From assembly GCA_902158735.1 (NCBI GenBank), contig CABGHG010000103.1, positions 1 through 6,319 on the forward strand: DNA of 6,319 nt, read 5' to 3'. Below are positions 4,275-6,319 of this stretch, piece by piece (positions within the stretch are counted from its first letter, which is position 1; every line of letters starts with the position of its first letter). The DNA comes from Candidatus Methanolliviera sp. GoM_oil. Its GTDB lineage: Archaea; Halobacteriota; Methanoliparia; Methanoliparales; Methanoliparaceae. The notes beneath the pieces are model-generated. The model made no database searches. It saw nothing but the letters and a program-made list of their open reading frames with translations, and was not told where the DNA came from. A program made the translations under genes and the position numbers.

Positions 4275-5921
4275 ATGAGAAGTGATAAGGCAAAGAAAGG
4301 ATTCATAAGAACGCCACAGAGGTCCCTCTTAAAAGCGGATGGGTTGACCGATGATGATCTTGATAAGCCGTTCGTTGGGATCGCAAATGCCTATAATGAG
4401 ATCGTACCAGGTCATCTGCACCTAAGAGAGCTTGCCAAACATATCAGAGATGGGATATGCGCAGGTGGAGGAGTACCGTTAGAATTTGGGACCATCGGTA
4501 TATGCGACGGGATTGCGATGGGACATGAGGGGATGAACTATTCCCTTCCTTCAAGAGAGGTTATAGCCGACTCCGTCGAGCTGATGGTTCAGGCACATAG
4601 ATTGGATGGCATCGTTCTCTTATGCAGTTGCGATAAGATAATTCCAGGAATGCTTATGTCCGCTTTGAGGCTCGATATTCCTGCTATATTTGTTACGGGA
4701 GGGGCTATGCTTCCCGGATATTACGATGGAAGAGAGTTGACGTTCATATCTTCTCATGAGGCATTCACTAAATACAATAGAGGCGAGATAACAGAAGAAG
4801 AGCTTAAAGGTATAGAGGATGCCTGTGCGCCGAGCTGTGGAAGTTGCCAAGGACTCTACACCGCGAATACTATGTCTTGTATAACGGAAGTCCTCGGATT
4901 CTCACTTCCCTACTGTGCGACCTCTTTAGCTGTATCTTCTGAGAAGAGGAGGATAGCAAAGAAGAGTGGGGTAAGAATCGTTCAGATGATAAAAGAGGAT
5001 TATAAACCGAGTGATTTCATATCCCTCGAATCATTCGAGAACGCGATAACCTTGGATATGTTACTTGGCGGTTCCACCAATACCGTGCTCCACATACCTG
5101 CGATCGCAAACGAGGCAGGAATAAAGATCAACCTTAGGCTCTTCGATGAGATAGGAGAAAGAACACCTCATATATGCAGCCTGGATCCTAGTGGGGCATA
5201 CACGATGAAAGATCTCCACGAGGCGGGAGGAATGCCCGCCGTTCTGAAGAGAGCGGTCTCTCTATTTAAAGATACGAAGACCGTCTCTGGATATAGCATA
5301 AGTGAGATAGCAAAAGACGCAAAGATTGTCAGAGAGGATGTTATAAGACCACTCGACAAACCATATCATAAGAGCGGTGGATTGAAGATTCTATACGGAA
5401 ATTTGGCTGAGAAAGGATCAGTCGTTAAAACCGCCGCCGTAGATGAGAAGATGTTGAGATTTAAGGGAAAGGCGGTCGTCTTCAATTCGGAGCAAGAGGC
5501 GATGAATGCAATATTAGGTCAAAAGATAAGGGAAGGTGATGTAGTCGTCATAAGATATGTTGGGCCAAAGGGAGCTCCTGGGATGCCAGAGATGCTCGAT
5601 CCGACCTCCGCTGTTTCTGCGATGGGACTAAATAAATCGGTGGCGCTGATCACAGATGGAAGATTCTCAGGCGGAACGAAGGGGCCTTGTATAGGACATA
5701 TCTCACCAGAGGCACAGGTAGGTGGGATGATCGCATTGTTGAGAGATGGAGATACCATCAATATCGATATTTCGGGGGGAAGAATAGACGTGGAGCTTGG
5801 CGAAGAGGAGATCGAGAAGCGAAGAGGAGAATGGAAGCCGCTAAAAAAGAAGTTGAAAGGATATTTAGCGAGGTATTCAAGGCTCGTCTCTTCTGCAGAT
5901 GAAGGAGGGATCATTCGGTAG
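4275..5921 (+). CDS. ilvD: Dihydroxy-acid dehydratase
   Basis: This 548-residue protein is full length for the IlvD/Edd family. It dehydrates 2,3-dihydroxy-isovalerate and 2,3-dihydroxy-3-methylvalerate to the 2-oxo acids that become valine, leucine and isoleucine. Visible blocks are YNEIVPGHLHLRELA (40-54), GICDGIAMGHEGMNYSLPSRE (75-95), the first signature CSCDKIIPGMLMSAL (117-131), CAPSCGSCQGLYTANTM (184-200), LLGGSTNT (263-270) and the second signature LITDGRFSGGTKGPCIGHISPEA (458-480), where S465 is the expected catalytic serine. C119 and C191 are likely iron-sulfur ligands. The PCN cysteine of the 2Fe-2S class is replaced by PGH, as in the E. coli enzyme, suggesting the oxygen-sensitive 4Fe-4S type. 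DDLDKPFVGIANAY near residue 27 confirms the N-terminus is complete. Edd is less likely because the protein is shorter and matches IlvD throughout. It is divergent from pyrF and followed, 93 nt later, by the acyl-CoA dehydrogenase gene, which has its own promoter. Confidence 0.96.
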   Translation: MRSDKAKKGFIRTPQRSLLKADGLTDDDLDKPFVGIANAYNEIVPGHLHLRELAKHIRDGICAGGGVPLEFGTIGICDGIAMGHEGMNYSLPSREVIADSVELMVQAHRLDGIVLLCSCDKIIPGMLMSALRLDIPAIFVTGGAMLPGYYDGRELTFISSHEAFTKYNRGEITEEELKGIEDACAPSCGSCQGLYTANTMSCITEVLGFSLPYCATSLAVSSEKRRIAKKSGVRIVQMIKEDYKPSDFISLESFENAITLDMLLGGSTNTVLHIPAIANEAGIKINLRLFDEIGERTPHICSLDPSGAYTMKDLHEAGGMPAVLKRAVSLFKDTKTVSGYSISEIAKDAKIVREDVIRPLDKPYHKSGGLKILYGNLAEKGSVVKTAAVDEKMLRFKGKAVVFNSEQEAMNAILGQKIREGDVVVIRYVGPKGAPGMPEMLDPTSAVSAMGLNKSVALITDGRFSGGTKGPCIGHISPEAQVGGMIALLRDGDTINIDISGGRIDVELGEEEIEKRRGEWKPLKKKLKGYLARYSRLVSSADEGGIIR

Positions 5922-5946
5922 ATTATGGGAGATGCTCTTATGGATG

Positions 5947-6010
5947 ATATATTTATGTGGGATAATTATAAGTTTTCTTGAAGATAGAAATGGATAACTA
6001 AAAAGGAGAC
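5947..6010 (+). promoter_or_regulatory. Promoter and ribosome binding site of the acyl-CoA dehydrogenase gene
   Basis: ATATATTTAT (5947-5956) is a good TATA box, with an expected start near 5978. ATAATTATAA (5962-5971) is a second candidate giving a start near 5992. AAGGAG (6003-6008), 6 nt before the ATG at 6015, is a clear ribosome binding site that fixes the start codon. The TTTT at 5973-5976 might weakly terminate ilvD transcripts. Confidence 0.5.
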
Positions 6011-6014
6011 AAAA

Positions 6015-6319
6015 ATGTATGACTTCTCTCTAACGCCACAGCAAGAGATGTTGAAGAAATCCGCAAGAGAATTTGCGGAGAAGGAGATAGATCCCCTGGT
6101 AAGTTCGATGGATGAAACGGGGGAGACGCCGATCGAATTGATAAAGAAGATCTCCGACCTCGGATTTGCTGCGATATCACCGACAGGTCCTATGGATCAT
6201 GCTTCAATGATTGCGGTCATCGAGGAGATATCGAGGATCTCTCCGGCGATGGGTTTTGCCCTTCAATGCTTACAGGCAGGACAGGCGCCTCTGATCCATT
6301 TTGGAAGTGATGAACAGAA
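6015..6319 (+). CDS. Acyl-CoA dehydrogenase, N-terminal part (cut by window edge)
   Basis: 101 codons are visible before the window ends. The sequence opens MYDFSLTPQQEMLKKSAREF, the standard acyl-CoA dehydrogenase N-terminal helix (LTxxQxxxxxxxREFA), followed by EKEIDPLVSSMDE, ISDLGFAAI, IAVIEEISRISPAMGFAL and APLIHFGSDEQ, where the family usually reads PIxxFGTEEQK. These enzymes are FAD-dependent homotetramers that introduce the 2,3-double bond in acyl-CoA, passing electrons to ETF. The FAD-binding middle domain and catalytic glutamate lie beyond the edge, so substrate range cannot be judged. The segment between LGF and IEEIS is about 8 residues shorter than usual and lacks the PEEYGG-type turn. 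An acyl-CoA dehydrogenase in an archaeon points to beta-oxidation or to branched-chain or aromatic acyl-CoA breakdown. Confidence 0.92.
   Translation, partial: MYDFSLTPQQEMLKKSAREFAEKEIDPLVSSMDETGETPIELIKKISDLGFAAISPTGPMDHASMIAVIEEISRISPAMGFALQCLQAGQAPLIHFGSDEQ

Noticed and set aside
5519..5914. A 131-codon minus-strand open frame opposite the 3' end of ilvD
   Set aside because: It overlaps the most conserved IlvD signature on the other strand and is unusually rich in serine and proline, as expected of antisense translation.

Overview
The window looks like a piece of an archaeal chromosome, probably euryarchaeal. Archaeal TATA-like boxes lie about 25 nt upstream of inferred transcript starts. 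Arginine and isoleucine codons lean strongly to AGA/AGG and ATA. The tRNA gene has no encoded CCA. PyrF and the alanine dehydrogenase-like protein match archaeal forms as I remember them. An acyl-CoA dehydrogenase next to a PaaK-like protein would suit a lineage that handles fatty or aromatic acyl-CoA (Archaeoglobi, Syntrophoarchaeia or relatives), but that placement is inference.

Layout. (1) 1-1720, minus strand: a two-gene unit of a PaaK/AMP-ligase-family protein followed 14 nt later by an aconitase-superfamily small subunit (LeuD-like), cut by the left edge. (2) 1721-1860: a divergent promoter region, with a TAAC tetranucleotide repeated about once per helical turn before the rightward gene. 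(3) 1861-2832, plus: an ornithine cyclodeaminase/alanine dehydrogenase-family enzyme. (4) 2909-2981, plus: tRNA-Arg(CCT). (5) 2982-3278: a gap with no intact gene, holding short inverted repeats, a possible decayed coding remnant and one copy of a 21-nt repeat. (6) 3279-3947, minus: pyrF, orotidine 5'-phosphate decarboxylase, with all expected catalytic residues. (7) 3948-4274: the pyrF and ilvD control region, with the second 21-nt repeat copy and a sequence like an IS200/IS605 terminal hairpin. (8) 4275-5921, plus: ilvD, dihydroxy-acid dehydratase. (9) 6015 to the right edge, plus: the N-terminus of an acyl-CoA dehydrogenase with its own promoter and a good ribosome binding site.

Function. 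IlvD and perhaps the LeuD-like subunit point to branched-chain amino acid synthesis. The OCD/AlaDH protein connects amino and keto acids. The PaaK-like protein and the acyl-CoA dehydrogenase suggest acyl-CoA metabolism, but the PaaK-like protein has lost the two motifs expected of an adenylating enzyme. Most genes appear to have their own promoters, so apart from the minus-strand pair this is not one operon. I do not see a clear new multi-gene system. The most interesting points are the degenerate PaaK homologue paired with an unusual LeuD-like subunit, and the repeat and insertion-element traces around pyrF.
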